A stretch of 12,645 nt of DNA, taken from positions 1 to 12,645 of the forward strand of contig CAZNPW010000072.1 of NCBI GenBank assembly GCA_964575185.1, given 5' to 3'. The notes beneath the pieces were generated by a model. The model did not search any database, was not told the origin of the DNA, and saw nothing but the letters and a program-made list of their open reading frames with translations. Below, piece by piece: positions 6,484-12,645 of the stretch. This DNA is from CAZNPW01 sp964575185. Its GTDB lineage: Bacteria > Pseudomonadota > Alphaproteobacteria > Rhodobacterales > Rhodobacteraceae. The first letter of the stretch is position 1; the number at the start of each line of letters is the position of its first letter. The position numbers were made by a program, and so were the translations under genes.

Positions 6484-7221
6484 TCAGTGCATGTCGCCGC
6501 CGCCGTTCACGGCCAGCGTCGCCCCCGTGACATAGGCCGCCTCCTCGCTCGCCAGATACAGCACCGCCGCCGCGACCTCGCGCGGGCTGCCCATCCGCCC
6601 CGCCGGCACGTCGCGCAGGATCGCCGCGCGCTGGTCGTCGGTCAGCCGCTCCGTCATCGCCGTGGCGATCAGCCCGGGGGCCACGCAGTTGACCGTGATC
6701 CCCCGGCTCGCCACCTCCTGCGCCAGGCTCCGGCTCATCCCCGCGACGCCCGCCTTGGCGGCGGCATAGTTCGCCTGCCCCGGATTGCCCGCCTGCCCCA
6801 CGACGCTCGTGATGCTGACGATCCGCCCCCAGCGCGCCTTCATCATCCCCCGCAGCACCGCCCGGCTCAGCCGGAACACCGCCGCGAGGTTCACCGCGAC
6901 CACCGCGTCGAAATCCTCGTCCGACATCCGCATCATCAGCCCGTCGCGGGTGATCCCCGCGTTGTTGACCAGGATGTCGACCGCCCCCATCGCCTCGGCC
7001 GCGGCCTTCACCAGCGCCTCGGTGCCGCCCGGCGCCGACAGGTCGGCGGGCAGCACATGCGCCCGGCTGCCGAGCTCCCCCGCCAGCGCCTCCAGCGCCG
7101 GAACCTTCGTCCCCGACAGCCCGACCGCGGCCCCCGCCCCGTGCAGCACCCGCGCGATCTCGGCCCCGATCCCGCCCGAGGCACCCGTCACCAGCGCCGC
7201 CCTTCCGCCCAGATCGAACAT
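6484..7221 (-). CDS. fabG: 3-oxoacyl-ACP reductase FabG
   Basis: FabG reduces 3-oxoacyl-ACP with NADPH in each round of fatty acid elongation. The 245-residue short-chain dehydrogenase has the cofactor motif TGASGGIG (12-19), NNAG (86-89), and the catalytic residues N111, S139, Y152 and K156 (YAAAK). The C-terminal block GRMGSPREVAAAVLYLAS and VTGATLAVNGG is that of true FabG rather than a general SDR. ATG 7221 (MFDLGGRAAL) is chosen over the in-frame codon at 7278 because it fits the family start and follows a purine-rich site (AAGGGGGCGAGGGC). It lies 84 bp downstream of dabA and 23 bp upstream of the hydrolase, and its usual partner acpP is about 2.4 kb further on. It may be the housekeeping copy or a paralogue; fabD is not in the window. 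Confidence 0.93.
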   Translation of the reverse strand: MFDLGGRAALVTGASGGIGAEIARVLHGAGAAVGLSGTKVPALEALAGELGSRAHVLPADLSAPGGTEALVKAAAEAMGAVDILVNNAGITRDGLMMRMSDEDFDAVVAVNLAAVFRLSRAVLRGMMKARWGRIVSITSVVGQAGNPGQANYAAAKAGVAGMSRSLAQEVASRGITVNCVAPGLIATAMTERLTDDQRAAILRDVPAGRMGSPREVAAAVLYLASEEAAYVTGATLAVNGGGDMH

Positions 7222-7238
7222 GCCCTCGCCCCCTTGCG

Positions 7239-7264
7239 GCCCGCGCGCGATGTAGCGCGCGGGC
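7239..7264 (-). promoter_or_regulatory. Perfect hairpin in the fabG leader
   Basis: Arms GCCCGCGCGC (7239-7248) and GCGCGCGGGC (7255-7264) are exact reverse complements over 10 bp with a 6-base loop. There is no T run, so it is not a standard terminator. The stem ends about 17 bases before the fabG start codon, close to its ribosome binding site. It could protect a processed 3' end, slow read-through from dabA, or bind a regulator as a DNA dyad. Confidence 0.45.
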
Positions 7265-7305
7265 ACGGGCTGCGCCACCCCGGCAATACCCGAGGCCTCT
7301 GCGCG

Positions 7306-9669
7306 TCAGGCAAACACCTCCCACCCGCCGCCGGGCTTGCGCCGGATCACCGGCCCGCCCTCGGCCAGCGCGTGCAGGCTCAGCCAGCCGTTGTCGAACA
7401 GCGCGGCGACACCCGGGTGCCTGGCCAGCACCGCGTCCATCGCGTCGGCCGGCGCGGCGATCATCACCGCGAGCCGCAGCGGGTCGTGCTGTAGCCCCGC
7501 CCCGTCGTGCACCGCCTGCCACGGCAGCCCGGGGCGCAGCACGCCGCCGTTGCCCTCCACCACGCCGATCCCGCCGACCACGTTGTGGATCAGCTTGTTG
7601 CCGCCCCCGAACAGCTCCGGCGCGACCGACGACCCGTAATACTGCAGCGAAATCCAGCTCGCGACCACCACCGGCGCGGTCAGGATCAGCTCCAGCACGC
7701 CGAAGCCCCCCCTTGCGTCGGCCTCCCGGTCGTAGTCGTGCAGGAAGGCCCGCCCGCCCAGGTCGACCCCCTTCGTCATCGCCCGCGGCCCCGCGACGAA
7801 GGCCGCGCAGCCGGCGAGGCCCCATTCGGGCCGCACCTCGGCCCAGTTGAAGGCCCGCCGCGCCACCGTGTCGCCGGTCGACCCCGGCAGGCGCAGCGCG
7901 CGCTCGGTCCGCGCCCGGCCCGCCGCGGCCTTCAGCCAGCGCTCCGCCGCGGCCACCTGCCCCGCATTCGCGCCCGCCAGCCCCTCGGGATACAGCGTCA
8001 CGACGTCGGTCGTCGTGTCGTGCAGCGCGCCGACGAAGCGCGTGTCGGCCGGCAGGTCGATCCCTTCCGCCCGCAGCCCCTCGCGCACGTCGACGTCGTT
8101 CAGCAGGCTGGCCAGCAGCCGCGCCGAGACCTCCCCCGTCTGCCCGCCGCAGGCCCCGCAGTGATAGGCGCTCGCATGCGGGTTGTTCGTCACCTGCGCC
8201 CCGTGCCCGGCCAGGATCACCACCGGCGCGAAGGGCCCCACCATCGACATCGCCCCCAGCACCGCCTTCGCGGTCGCGACCCGCGCGGGCAGGGGCAGCG
8301 CCGGCTCCAGCACCGGGGCCGGCGCGGCCTTGCCCGCCCCGTGCAGCCCCAGCGCATCGGTTACGAGCTTGCCCGCATAGACCGGCCCCGCCGCCTCGAC
8401 GAAGGCGAGCGAACTGACCGCCGCCTGCCGGAACCGGCCCCAGGCGCGCACCGCCCGCGCGGCGATCCGCACCTCGGTCTCCGCCGCCGGCGTCACCTGC
8501 GAAGCCGAGGTGACACCCGCATTCAGCAGCACCGGCAGGTGCTGGTCCACCACGTCCGACCCCATCGGCCTGTGCGCCACCGGCAGGCCGAAGAACCCGG
8601 CGAAGCCGATCGTCTCGATCCCCGCATCCTGCGCCTCCAGCGCGCGGCGGAAGACCTCGGACCGCACGTCGATGCAGAAGGCCGCCTGCAACGCGGGCCG
8701 CACCGGCGCGGCGGCATCGCCCTTGCCGATCTTCGCCGCGAAGCCCCGCGCGCTCGCCCGGTCCGCCGCCGCCTGCAGCGCGGCGCAGATCCGGTCGTCG
8801 CGGCTCGGCACCACCGGCACCGCATGGGCCTGCACCACCGCCGCCCAGGCGTCGGCCCCGGCGCGGGCCAGCAGCGCCTCCTCCCAGACCAGCCGGATCG
8901 CCAGCAGGTCGGTCACCGTCGCGTCGGTGGCCCCCTTCAACTCGGCCTCCCACAGCAGCCAGCGCGCGTGCATCGCCCAGCCGCCGAGGTCGACGAGCAG
9001 CCTGTGGAAGGCCGACCCGGCCGCAGCGGGCGTCAGCCCCAGCCGGTCCGCGGCGCGCAGGATCGCCCGCTCCGCCGTGTCGGGCGCCTGCGCCACATGC
9101 GCGGCGAAGCCGGTCAGCCCCGCGAGTTCGGGCGTCAGGTCATGCACCGCCCAGGCGCGCCAGGCGGCGAAGGCCCCCTGCCCCGGCGCGGGCGTCCACA
9201 GCGCCTGCCCCCGGTCGAAGTAGGCCCCGGCCCAGAGGCCGAAGGTCCGCTGGATCACCGCCTCCCAGTCGGTGCCCGTCGCCCGCGCGGCCAGCCCCGC
9301 GACCGTCGGCAGCGCCTGCGCCACCGGGGCCTCCTGCGTCGCCGCGGCCAGCACCTCGGCCACCGTCAGGCTCTCGCCCAGGTCGGCCAGCGCCGCCGCG
9401 ATGTCACCTTCCGTCACCGCGCCCGACGCGATCCGCGCCGCCTGGACGCTGCGCGCGGGCACCGGCCGCAGCCCGCCCACCCGGGACAGCCGGGCGATCA
9501 CCGTGGCCAGCCCCTCGCCGGTCTGGCCGAGGAAGGGGTTCACCGCGACCGTCGCGGCCAGCGGGAAGGCCGGCGGGATCGCCCGCGCCGCGGCCTCGGC
9601 GGCCGTCAGGAACTCTGCCGCCAGGTCCGGCGCGATCAGGCTGTGCTTTGCGAACATCATCGTCTCCAT
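7306..9669 (-). CDS. dabA: DabA-type inorganic carbon pump subunit (DUF2309/UPF0753)
   Basis: DabA is the zinc-binding, beta-carbonic-anhydrase-like subunit of the DAB complex, thought to hydrate CO2 in one direction using ion-gradient energy from DabB and so accumulate bicarbonate. The 787-residue protein keeps all four predicted zinc-site residues: C332 and D334 (FCIDVRSE), H489 (LAGHGAQ) and C504 (YHCGACGG). Their spacings of 2 and 15 match those I recall for the Halothiobacillus enzyme (C351/D353, H524/C539). Further family marks are VAVNPFLG (41-48) and the C-terminal GGGNKLIHNVVGGIGVVEGN (688-707). The protein is soluble and membrane-associated through DabB. ATG 9669 lies 9 bp after the dabB stop; codons 4 and 5 are also ATG and the start could be there, as GGAG precedes them. 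It forms an operon with dabB. Confidence 0.93.
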   Translation of the reverse strand: METMMFAKHSLIAPDLAAEFLTAAEAAARAIPPAFPLAATVAVNPFLGQTGEGLATVIARLSRVGGLRPVPARSVQAARIASGAVTEGDIAAALADLGESLTVAEVLAAATQEAPVAQALPTVAGLAARATGTDWEAVIQRTFGLWAGAYFDRGQALWTPAPGQGAFAAWRAWAVHDLTPELAGLTGFAAHVAQAPDTAERAILRAADRLGLTPAAAGSAFHRLLVDLGGWAMHARWLLWEAELKGATDATVTDLLAIRLVWEEALLARAGADAWAAVVQAHAVPVVPSRDDRICAALQAAADRASARGFAAKIGKGDAAAPVRPALQAAFCIDVRSEVFRRALEAQDAGIETIGFAGFFGLPVAHRPMGSDVVDQHLPVLLNAGVTSASQVTPAAETEVRIAARAVRAWGRFRQAAVSSLAFVEAAGPVYAGKLVTDALGLHGAGKAAPAPVLEPALPLPARVATAKAVLGAMSMVGPFAPVVILAGHGAQVTNNPHASAYHCGACGGQTGEVSARLLASLLNDVDVREGLRAEGIDLPADTRFVGALHDTTTDVVTLYPEGLAGANAGQVAAAERWLKAAAGRARTERALRLPGSTGDTVARRAFNWAEVRPEWGLAGCAAFVAGPRAMTKGVDLGGRAFLHDYDREADARGGFGVLELILTAPVVVASWISLQYYGSSVAPELFGGGNKLIHNVVGGIGVVEGNGGVLRPGLPWQAVHDGAGLQHDPLRLAVMIAAPADAMDAVLARHPGVAALFDNGWLSLHALAEGGPVIRRKPGGGWEVFA

Positions 9670-9678
9670 GTCCCCGAG

Positions 9679-11199
9679 TTACGACCGCGCCGTGCGGAAA
9701 CCGCCGATCACCCGATCGAAGGCCGCGTTGACATACAGCCCGTTCGACAGGTGCACCCGCAGCCCGGCGCTCGCCGGATGGTGCGCCCAGTGCGGGAACA
9801 AGGCCTGCGCCAGCGCCACCGCGCCGAAGCTGAAGACCGTCAGCACGATCAGCGCCCATTCCAGCGGCCCGGCCACCGGGGCCGCGGGCAGCGTGCCGCG
9901 CATCAGCCAGTCGGCCCCCGCCTGGAAGGCGAAGTAGGCCACCGCCGCCGCGCCCGCCGCCAGCACCACCCGCCGCGTCAGCTCTGCCGGCGCGGCATCG
10001 GCCAGGCCCTGCGCCACCAGATAGGCCACCCCGAAGACCAGCATCGCCCCGAGCGCCAGCGCCTGCGGCGACTTCGGCCCGAAGACCGCGCCGAAGCCCG
10101 CGGCGGCGACGAAATACAGCACCACCGCGATGGCGAAGGACCACAGCACCCCGCGCATCCCGGGCACCGCCACCGGCCCCGGCCGGCGGTTGGCATCCAC
10201 CAGCGCCACCGCCCCGCCCGAGGCGAGGAAGGCATGCGCCTTGTAAAGCCCGTGCGCCACGATGTGCAGCAGCGCCAGCGCCCAGAGACCCAGCCCGCAT
10301 TGCAGCAGCATGAAGCCCATCTGCCCCACCGTCGACCAGGCGAGCGCCGTCTTCACCGCCGGCTGGGTCAGCATCACCAGCGCCCCGAAGAGCGCGGTGA
10401 ACCCCCCCGCGAGCACCAGCGCGGCCATGGCGAGCGGGCTCGCCTGCACCACGTCCGACAGCCGCAGAAGAAGGACCCCACCGGCGTTGATGACGCCCGC
10501 GTGCAGCAGCGCCGACACCGGGGTCGGGGCCTCCATCACCTCGGTCAGCCAGCCGTGCAGGGGGAAGGAGGCGACCTTCATCAGCGCCGTCAGCACGACC
10601 AGCGCGATGGCCAGGGTCGCCGCGCCCGGGACGATCCCGCCGGCCGCCGCCGCCCGCATCGCGGCGATGTCCATCGTGCCGTAGGCATAGACCAGCAGCA
10701 CCCCGGCCAGCGCCAGCGCCGCGTCGCCGCCGCGCCAGACCAGCGCGAACTTCGCCGCCGCCCGCTGCGCCTGCGGCCGGTCGGCATAGGTCAGGAGCAG
10801 CCGCCGCACGCCCTCGCCGACCGCGACGAAGGCCGCGACCAGCAGCACGATGTTGCCCGCCTGCGCCAGCGCCAGCGCCGCCGCGATGGTGACCAGAAGC
10901 CGCGCGTGGAACCGCCCCTCGCCCGCCTCGCCGTCGAGGTAGGTGCGGCTGTAGCGCACCACGACCCAGCCGATGAAGGCCACGTGCACCGCCAGCACCC
11001 GCGCCAGCAGGTCATCGGCGAAGAGCCCGCCCGGCAGCACCGTCACCGGCCAGACGAGGCCCAGCACCGCCAGCCCCAGCGCGGCCAGCGCGGCCCATTC
11101 GGCCCATTGCGGCACGCCGCGCGGGCGCGCGCCGGGGGATTGCAGGGCCATCCAGGCCACGATCAGCAGCGGCAGCAAGGCAAGCGAGGCGAGCGTCAT
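9679..11199 (-). CDS. dabB: DabB-type membrane subunit of the inorganic carbon pump (NuoL/Mrp-antiporter family)
   Basis: A 506-residue, very hydrophobic protein with some 13 predicted membrane helices. The proton-conducting transporter core is intact: K208 in MKVASFPLHGWL (207-218), the signature APTPVSALLHAGVINAGG (224-241), STVGQMGFM (289-297), and HIVAHGLYKAHAFL (312-325) with K320. E129 probably corresponds to the helix-5 glutamate of NuoL. The C-terminal LSNGLYVNAAFDRVIGGF is typical of DabB. In the DAB complex it supplies ion flow that drives DabA. The start ATG has a strong ribosome binding site (GGAGGGA, 3 bases upstream). It is divergent from a LysR-type gene. A complex I or Mrp subunit is unlikely, because no nuo or mrp genes adjoin and DabA follows directly. 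Confidence 0.92.
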   Translation of the reverse strand: MTLASLALLPLLIVAWMALQSPGARPRGVPQWAEWAALAALGLAVLGLVWPVTVLPGGLFADDLLARVLAVHVAFIGWVVVRYSRTYLDGEAGEGRFHARLLVTIAAALALAQAGNIVLLVAAFVAVGEGVRRLLLTYADRPQAQRAAAKFALVWRGGDAALALAGVLLVYAYGTMDIAAMRAAAAGGIVPGAATLAIALVVLTALMKVASFPLHGWLTEVMEAPTPVSALLHAGVINAGGVLLLRLSDVVQASPLAMAALVLAGGFTALFGALVMLTQPAVKTALAWSTVGQMGFMLLQCGLGLWALALLHIVAHGLYKAHAFLASGGAVALVDANRRPGPVAVPGMRGVLWSFAIAVVLYFVAAAGFGAVFGPKSPQALALGAMLVFGVAYLVAQGLADAAPAELTRRVVLAAGAAAVAYFAFQAGADWLMRGTLPAAPVAGPLEWALIVLTVFSFGAVALAQALFPHWAHHPASAGLRVHLSNGLYVNAAFDRVIGGFRTARS

Positions 11200-11226
11200 C
11201 GGTCCCTCCGGTGTTTCGGCCGGGGT

Positions 11227-11255
11227 CAGATAGGGCTTGCCACCCTTGCAGAAAA
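11227..11255 (-). promoter_or_regulatory. Weak candidate promoter of dabB
   Basis: On the minus strand TATCTG (11232-11227) could be a -10, with TTTTCT 17 bp upstream (11255-11250) as a poor -35. The poor -35 overlaps the 21-bp dyad at 11248-11268, an arrangement common at activator-dependent LysR-family targets. Transcription would start about 20 bases before the dabB ATG. Confidence 0.3.
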
Positions 11256-11268
11256 TGACATCTTTTGC
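11248..11268. promoter_or_regulatory. 21-bp near-palindrome, probable LysR-type operator in the dabB-lysR gap
   Basis: The site follows the pattern GCAnAAnATG-A-CATnTTnTGC, with 8 of 10 positions in each half symmetric around A11258. It also contains a T-N11-A spacing expected of LysR-type boxes. It sits between divergent start codons (dabB 11199, lysR 11295), 49 bp from the first and 27 bp from the second. It is AT-rich compared with its surroundings. A second short dyad (GAACGTTC, 11273-11280) lies just beside it. Confidence 0.6.
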
Positions 11269-11294
11269 GCTGGAACGTTCTACGGAACCGAACG

Positions 11295-12164
11295 ATGCTC
11301 AACCTGCATCACCTGCGCCTCTTCCGCGCCGTGGCGCATGACGGAACGCTGACCGGGGCGGCGCAGCGGCTGCACCTGTCGCCCTCGGCGCTGTCGTCGC
11401 AACTGAAGACCCTGGAGGAAACCCTTGGCCAGGCCCTGTTTTCCCGCGTCGGCCGGGGCCTCGCGCTGACCGAGGCGGGGCGCATCGCGCTCGACCATGC
11501 GGACGTGATCTTCGCCACCGTCGACGACCTGACCCAGACGCTGCGCGACACCGGCACCCCGCGCCGGGCGCTGCGGGTCGGCGCGCTCGCGACCCTGTCG
11601 CGCAACTTCCAGATGGCCTTCCTGCGCCCCGCGCTCGGCCGCACCGACACCGAGATCGTGCTGCGCGCGGGGTCGCAGGGCGAGCTGCTGCGCGCGCTCG
11701 ACAGCCTGGCGCTGGACGTGGTGCTGACCAACCTCGCCCCCCCGGTCGACGCCGCGAGCCCCTTCACCGCCGCGCGGCTGGCCGAGCAGCCGGTCGGGCT
11801 GATCGGCACCCCCCGCCGGCTCGCGGGGCGCGACCTGCCGACCCTGCTGCGCCACGAACCCCTGGTCCTGCCCGCCCCGGGGACGGCGCTCCGGGCCGGG
11901 TTCGACACCCTGGTGGCCGAGATGCAGATCGCCCCCCGCATCGCCGCCGAGGCCGACGACATGGCGATGATGCGGCTTCTGGCGCGGGAGGATGCGGGGC
12001 TCGCGGTGCTGCCGCCGATCGTGGTGCAGGACGAGCTGACGGCGGGGCTGCTGGTGGACGCGCACCGCCTGCCGGGGATCGTGGAGACCTTCCTGGCGGT
12101 CACCCGCGGCCGGCGGTTTCCGAACCCGCTGGTGGCGGCGCTGGTCGCGGCCTTCCGGGGGTAG
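11295..12164 (+). CDS. LysR-type transcriptional regulator, NhaR-like, divergent from dabBA
   Basis: A 289-residue regulator with an N-terminal winged helix-turn-helix (residues about 2-60; LHHLRLFRAVAHDGTLTGAA then SPSALSSQLKTLEETLGQ) and a substrate-binding-like effector domain (about 87-285). The DNA-binding part, with LFSRVGRGLALTEAG (49-62) and HADVIF (68-73), resembles NhaR more than CbbR. ATG 11295 is chosen because LysR proteins begin a few residues before LHHLRLF; the frame extends to a TTG at 11265 inside the operator. The ribosome binding site is weak (ACGGAA). Position and orientation imply control of dabBA and of its own gene through the 11248-11268 dyad. An NhaR-like protein would fit a target related to cation/proton antiporters. 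The effector is unknown. Confidence 0.88.
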   Translation: MLNLHHLRLFRAVAHDGTLTGAAQRLHLSPSALSSQLKTLEETLGQALFSRVGRGLALTEAGRIALDHADVIFATVDDLTQTLRDTGTPRRALRVGALATLSRNFQMAFLRPALGRTDTEIVLRAGSQGELLRALDSLALDVVLTNLAPPVDAASPFTAARLAEQPVGLIGTPRRLAGRDLPTLLRHEPLVLPAPGTALRAGFDTLVAEMQIAPRIAAEADDMAMMRLLAREDAGLAVLPPIVVQDELTAGLLVDAHRLPGIVETFLAVTRGRRFPNPLVAALVAAFRG

Positions 12165-12182
12165 GGCGCGACCCGCGGGGGG

Positions 12183-12206
12183 GCCGGATGCCTCCGGCGG
12201 GGATAT
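12183..12206 (+). terminator. Hairpin with GGGGATATTT tail after lysR
   Basis: GCCGGA (12183-12188) and TCCGGC (12193-12198) form a 6-bp stem with a 4-base loop, followed by GGGGATATTT. The string CCTCCGGCGGGGATATTT resembles a short element I recall as recurring often at gene ends in Rhodobacterales genomes. It lies 18 bp after the lysR stop and probably acts as its terminator, although the T run is short. Confidence 0.5.
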
Positions 12207-12310
12207 TTGAAGGAAGATGAAAGGCGTGGGCGCGCGGGCGGGGGGGCGTTAACCTTAATGGGCCGTGAAGGGCGACTCGGGTCGGGGGGTCCCCTTGGCG
12301 GCGCGAAATC

Positions 12311-12399
12311 GGTACGATATCGTACCAACTGGTTCCGGATCGTACTATCTGGTGCGATATCGTACCAACTGGTGCGATATCGTACCATCCGGTGCGATC
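12311..12399. repeat. Tandem 20-bp palindromic repeats between convergent lysR and ispG
   Basis: Four complete units in exact 20-bp register begin at 12311, 12331, 12351 and 12371, and a fifth partial unit begins at 12391 (GGTGCGATC). Units 1, 3 and 4 are GGTACGATATCGTACC or GGTGCGATATCGTACC plus a 4-base linker (AACT or ATCC); unit 2 is diverged. The core is a perfect 16-bp palindrome in unit 1 and a 14-of-16 match in units 3 and 4. The linkers form a second weak dyad (ACCAACTGGT). The array is much richer in AT than its flanks. Both neighbouring genes end toward it. Confidence 0.9.
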
Positions 12400-12410
12400 A
12401 CGGAAAGATG

Positions 12411-12426
12411 TTCGCTGCGCCGCGAA
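12411..12426 (-). terminator. Small hairpin after ispG, possible weak terminator
   Basis: TTCGC (12411-12415) and GCGAA (12422-12426) pair over 5 bp just past the ispG stop. On the minus strand the stem is followed by CATCTTTCC, a poor T run, so termination here would be inefficient and ispG transcripts may enter the repeat array. Confidence 0.3.
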
Positions 12427-12432
12427 AGAAAG

Positions 12433-12645
12433 TCACTCCGCCGCTTCGGCCACGGCCTCGATCTCGGCGGCGCGACGCTCGACCAGGCCCACGATGTGGT
12501 CGATCATCCGGTCGTTGTCCATCACGTGCGCCTGACTGCCGGCCAGGTAGACCATGCCCCGCCCCGCCCCGCCGCCGGTGAAGCCGATGTCGGTCATCAG
12601 CGCCTCGCCCGGGCCGTTCACCACGCAGCCGATGATCGACAGGCT
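12433..12645 (-). CDS. ispG: 4-hydroxy-3-methylbut-2-enyl diphosphate synthase (flavodoxin), C-terminal part, cut by the right window edge
   Basis: IspG (GcpE) is the iron-sulfur enzyme of the MEP isoprenoid pathway that converts methylerythritol cyclodiphosphate to HMBPP. Only the last 71 codons are present. They contain SIIGCVVNGPGEA, in which the cysteine (codon 12627-12625) and the glutamate seven residues on (codon 12606-12604) correspond to E. coli C305 and E312, two of the four cluster ligands. The following TDIGFTGGGAG and the Ala/Glu-rich tail are typical of Rhodobacterales IspG. The gene converges on lysR across the tandem repeat array. Confidence 0.96.
   Translation of the reverse strand, partial: SLSIIGCVVNGPGEALMTDIGFTGGGAGRGMVYLAGSQAHVMDNDRMIDHIVGLVERRAAEIEAVAEAAE

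Noticed and set aside
2427..7221. Polyketide or other specialised-metabolite cluster (acpP, fabF, fabG and hydrolases)
   Set aside because: The carrier, synthase and reductase have housekeeping FAS II features, and there are no acyltransferase, tailoring or NRPS genes.
5672..8953. 1093-codon minus-strand open frame
   Set aside because: Only its last 262 codons (the alpha/beta hydrolase) look like protein. The rest is Gly/Arg/Ala-rich and out of frame with fabG and dabA, which occupy the same strand.
9679..11199. Complex I NuoL or Mrp antiporter MrpA
   Set aside because: The protein is short, stands alone without other nuo or mrp genes, and is followed 9 bp later by DabA.
7507..11352. 1281-codon plus-strand open frame opposite dabA and dabB
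   Set aside because: Its translation is an Arg/His/Pro/Gln-rich string with no recognisable domain. It is a high-GC shadow of the dabA and dabB genes, whose motifs are clear.
12311..12399. CRISPR array
   Set aside because: There are no unique spacers; the units abut in 20-bp register and are palindromic, with no cas genes nearby.
12207..12581. Frames running through the tandem repeats on both strands
   Set aside because: Their content is a translation of the 20-bp repeats (for example LVRYRT motifs) and of the reverse of ispG; no coding signal was seen.

Overview
The window looks like chromosomal DNA of a GC-rich alphaproteobacterium of the order Rhodobacterales (Rhodobacter/Paracoccus/Roseobacter group). 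This rests on the start of a Rhodobacter-type gene transfer agent (GTA) cluster, a CtrA-type box, the fabG/acpP/fabF/mltG gene set, and protein sequences typical of the group. All taxonomy and function calls come from reading the sequence by eye, with no database search.

Layout, left to right. (1) 1-1037, minus strand: a small terminase-like protein and the N-terminal 258 residues of a GTA terminase large subunit, which runs off the left edge. Upstream lie an intrinsic terminator, a sigma70-like promoter and a full CtrA-type box. (2) 1249-4110, minus strand: mltG, fabF and acpP, i.e. a peptidoglycan endolytic transglycosylase plus the condensing enzyme and acyl carrier of type II fatty acid synthesis. 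acpP has its own promoter and terminator; fabF and mltG overlap by one base. (3) 4352-5734, plus strand: a secreted-type SGNH/sialate O-acetylesterase-like protein with a C-terminal RTX calcium-binding domain. It is the only plus-strand gene in the first 11 kb. (4) 5672-7221, minus strand: fabG followed by an alpha/beta hydrolase, whose 3' end overlaps the RTX gene tail to tail by 63 bp. (5) 7306-11199, minus strand: dabA and dabB, the two subunits of a DAB-type inorganic carbon (bicarbonate-accumulating) pump. (6) 11295-12164, plus strand: a LysR/NhaR-like regulator divergent from dabB, with a 21-bp near-palindrome in the shared upstream region. (7) 12165-12432: a convergent intergenic region with a hairpin and four tandem 20-bp units built on the palindrome GGTACGATATCGTACC. 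(8) 12433-12645, minus strand: the last 71 codons of ispG, running off the right edge.

How the genes may work together. The FAS II genes fabG, acpP and fabF usually sit side by side in this group. Here the RTX esterase gene and a hydrolase gene separate fabG from acpP, and dabBA lies directly upstream of fabG on the same strand. A bicarbonate-accumulating pump beside fatty acid genes is suggestive, because acetyl-CoA carboxylase consumes bicarbonate to make malonyl-CoA; this link is inference only. The most unusual DNA structure is the array of tandem palindromic 20-mers between lysR and ispG. The most interesting regulatory stretch is the GTA leader, which has a CtrA box, a promoter, a five-codon reading frame and a terminator before terS. 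No tRNA, rRNA, CRISPR array or insertion sequence was recognised, and no gene-free stretch exceeds 300 bases.
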